In this document: positions 6,733 through 8,272 of the stretch, piece by piece
How positions within the stretch are numbered: the first letter of the stretch is position 1
How the letters are laid out: every line of letters begins with the position of its first letter
Source of the DNA: Bacteroidota bacterium
Lineage (GTDB): Bacteria > Bacteroidota > Ignavibacteria > Ignavibacteriales > Melioribacteraceae
Direction: 5' to 3'
DNA length: 8,272 bases
Assembly (NCBI GenBank): GCA_021812745.1
Contig: JAKAMS010000101.1
Span: 1 to 8,272 of the forward strand
Notes under the pieces: model-generated
Seen by the model: only the letters and a program-made list of their open reading frames with translations
Database searches by the model: none
What the model was told of the DNA's origin: nothing
Program-made: the position numbers and the translations under genes

Positions 6733-7373
6733 TTGTTGGTTTGCTTCTTAAATTTTTCTAATTCGATAACTTCTGTGCATAATTGAAGATCTGAATCTTC
6801 GTTTGATGCAATTACAATTAAATTCTTTTTAGACTCTTCTTTAATAATCTTATATACAATCTCTTTGCCGGAATTGTCCAGATTCGATGTAGGTTCATCT
6901 AAAATTATTAATTGCGGCTCATGTAAAAGTGCAAAGATAAATTTTAATCTCTGTTTCATTCCGGACGAATAACCGCGCACTAAATCGTTCCTTCTGTCAA
7001 AAAGATTTAATTCGCGAAGAAGATACTCTGAGCGATCCTTATTAAATTTAATTCCGCGGATATTCGCAGAGTGAATCAGATTTTCTTCCGCTGTGAATTC
7101 ATCATAAAGGAAAAGATAGGGAGAAACAAAACCAAGATAATTGTGAAGATCTTCCGGCTCTATTATTTTTTCTCCGTATTTATGAACTACTTTTCCTCTG
7201 GTCGGTGAAATTAAATCTGCTATTATTTTAACAAGTGTTGATTTCCCGGATCCGTTCGGTCCGGAAATTCCATATACATTCCGTGACGAAAAAGAAAAAT
7301 TAATTCCGTCAAATATCAATCGTCTTCCAAAAAATTTGATAAGGTTATTAAGTTCTACGGTATAATCAGTCAT
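6729..7373 (-). CDS. ccmA: ABC transporter ATP-binding protein, CcmA-type
   Basis: This is the ATPase partner of CcmB, 214 residues, cytoplasmic and membrane-associated. The Walker A motif is GPNGSGKST (38-46), the ABC signature YSSGMKQR (135-142) has the variant seen in CcmA and other ABC-2 ATPases, and Walker B is LIILDEPTSNLD (155-166) with catalytic Glu160. Two usual motifs differ. The Q-loop position in GFVSPYLFLYDEFT carries Ser84 instead of Gln, and the switch-histidine position in VIASNEDSD carries Asn191. Either may be a subgroup feature. The CcmA assignment rests on the adjacent ccmB and the small size. The ATG lies 8 nt inside the end of the upstream secreted-protein gene, and the stop shares ATGA with ccmB, so all three genes are probably translated from one message. 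Confidence 0.88.
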   Translation of the reverse strand: MTDYTVELNNLIKFFGRRLIFDGINFSFSSRNVYGISGPNGSGKSTLVKIIADLISPTRGKVVHKYGEKIIEPEDLHNYLGFVSPYLFLYDEFTAEENLIHSANIRGIKFNKDRSEYLLRELNLFDRRNDLVRGYSSGMKQRLKFIFALLHEPQLIILDEPTSNLDNSGKEIVYKIIKEESKKNLIVIASNEDSDLQLCTEVIELEKFKKQTNK

Positions 7374-8272
7374 TATAAATTACGAATTTCCCTTTTTTTA
7401 TTTTGTCGCCAGATTTAGTAACAAAAAGATAAACTCCGGTAGCAAGCTTATTTCCGTTGGAATCGTGTGCATCCCAACTAATTACAATTTTATCGGAGAC
7501 AAGAATACGTTTAGTAATTGAATAAACCAAAGTCATATCAACAGAATAAATATAAAGTTCCGCATTTCCGTCGCTGCTCAAAGAAGTAGGGAAAAATAAC
7601 TGTGAATTTGCAGAATACTTAAATGGCTGAGGGAACGGGTAATCAATCTCTTCTGTTGAAATCTGCCCGTCGTTTACAGGAATATCATTCAAAATATTCG
7701 ATTGTGAAAAAAGAAAACCGTTTATGCTCTCAAGCTTGGAATAATATCCGTTTGTAATTTTTTGCCCGTCACTAATTGGCTGAGAAGAAAGTGTATACGC
7801 AAAAGATGTGCTTGTGATAGGCGTACTGAAACCACCGGTTATATCACAATTGCTTATCAACGAAACCAACACATTATTTGCCGGATTTGATTTATCATTG
7901 AACTGTAAAAAATTATTAGATACTGCTGCTGAATTTACATTTACGGTAGAAGTCGTATTTGTAAAATCGGTAACCATTAACGGTTTGATAAGGTAATGGT
8001 AGTTTGCTGCTTCCTTAAAATATTTATTCGGTACTGCTCGGGTATCTGTAAAATATGTCCATATACCAAAATTGTTAAATTCCGATTTGAATGTTGAGCC
8101 GGCTCCTACAATTGCGTCTGCAATTGCTTTAATTGCTCTTTCGACAGGCATAAATTCCCATGTACGTTTAATAATATCTATACCAAATCTGTCTTTAAGA
8201 AAGATATTCCAGATGGCAAGATTGTAGCCGTCGTTAGCAGAAAATGTACGCTGTGGATTTCTAAAATATGAG
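7366..8272 (-). CDS. C-terminal part of a secreted metalloprotease-like protein with a FlgD/type IX-sorting-like tail (5' end outside window)
   Basis: The frame stays open to the right window edge, giving 301 visible residues and a missing start; the Met at 8151 is internal. The first 95 residues contain AIWNIFLKDRFG (19-30), RTWEFMP, a helix with AIKAIADAI, then FGIWTYFTDTRA and EAANYHYL. In my recollection this resembles the region after the catalytic motif in MXAN_6640-like putative metalloproteases of Ignavibacteria. No HExxH is visible; it would lie upstream. Residues about 100-210 are a Thr/Ser/Asn-rich beta segment. The end (about 213-301) has PFPQPFKYSANSQLFFP, ELYIYSVDMTLVYS and WDAHDSNGNKLATGVYLF. 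This is a FlgD-Ig-like fold common at the C-termini of type IX-secreted proteins. Its stop overlaps the ccmA start by 8 nt. It is secure as a gene; enzymatic function is tentative. Confidence 0.82.
   Translation of the reverse strand, partial: SYFRNPQRTFSANDGYNLAIWNIFLKDRFGIDIIKRTWEFMPVERAIKAIADAIVGAGSTFKSEFNNFGIWTYFTDTRAVPNKYFKEAANYHYLIKPLMVTDFTNTTSTVNVNSAAVSNNFLQFNDKSNPANNVLVSLISNCDITGGFSTPITSTSFAYTLSSQPISDGQKITNGYYSKLESINGFLFSQSNILNDIPVNDGQISTEEIDYPFPQPFKYSANSQLFFPTSLSSDGNAELYIYSVDMTLVYSITKRILVSDKIVISWDAHDSNGNKLATGVYLFVTKSGDKIKKGKFVIYND

Noticed and set aside
7366..8151. Treating the Met at 8151 as the start of a complete 261-aa protein
   Set aside because: The frame is open to the window edge with family-like sequence (AIWNIFLKDRFG and RTWEF) before this Met, and there is no signal peptide after it although the C-terminus looks like that of a secreted protein.
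1..8272. Mobile elements, CRISPR arrays, phage genes, tRNA or rRNA genes
   Set aside because: I saw no spaced direct repeats, transposase or integrase motifs, terminal inverted repeats, or RNA-gene consensus sequences on either strand.

Overview
The window is an AT-rich bacterial stretch of three gene blocks on alternating strands. I infer an Ignavibacteria/Bacteroidota-Chlorobi type organism from several signs. Base composition is low-GC and most genes lack a strong Shine-Dalgarno. One upstream region carries a Bacteroidota-style TAnnTTTG -7 element. One secreted protein ends in a FlgD/type IX-sorting-like C-terminal domain. The Lgt and CcmA/CcmB sequences also look like those of this group. 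This placement rests on recalled family resemblance, not on a search.

Block 1 (minus strand, 3210 down to 1) reads lgt, then a secreted six-bladed PD40/TolB-like propeller protein, then an unknown 141-residue protein, then an RsmF-like rRNA cytosine-C5 methyltransferase that runs off the left edge. Gaps are 17, 29 and 1 nt, so this is probably one transcript. The methyltransferase has no ATG available and appears to start at a TTG one base after the stop of the preceding gene. lgt most likely starts at a GTG with a good ribosome binding site.

A 332-base divergent intergenic region (3211-3542) holds a candidate promoter for each side and a small hairpin in the leader of the plus-strand operon.

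Block 2 (plus strand, 3543-5985) is a NarL-type two-component system: a membrane-anchored PAS/HisKA_3 histidine kinase whose end overlaps the LuxR-type response regulator by 28 nt. An unrecognised protein of about seven membrane segments follows 11 nt later. The kinase has a single membrane span and no visible extracytoplasmic sensor domain, so the multi-span protein could be its sensing partner or membrane target. This is the most interesting hypothesis in the window.

Block 3 (minus strand, 8272 down to 6073) is the C-terminal part of a large secreted metalloprotease-like protein. Its stop overlaps the start of ccmA by 8 nt, and ccmA overlaps ccmB by 4 nt (ATGA). CcmAB is the ABC part of the cytochrome c maturation system. 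Blocks 2 and 3 converge on an 87-base spacer with a weak hairpin that could terminate both. I see no RNA genes, CRISPR arrays, insertion sequences or phage genes. Most of the window is ordinary housekeeping and signalling DNA.
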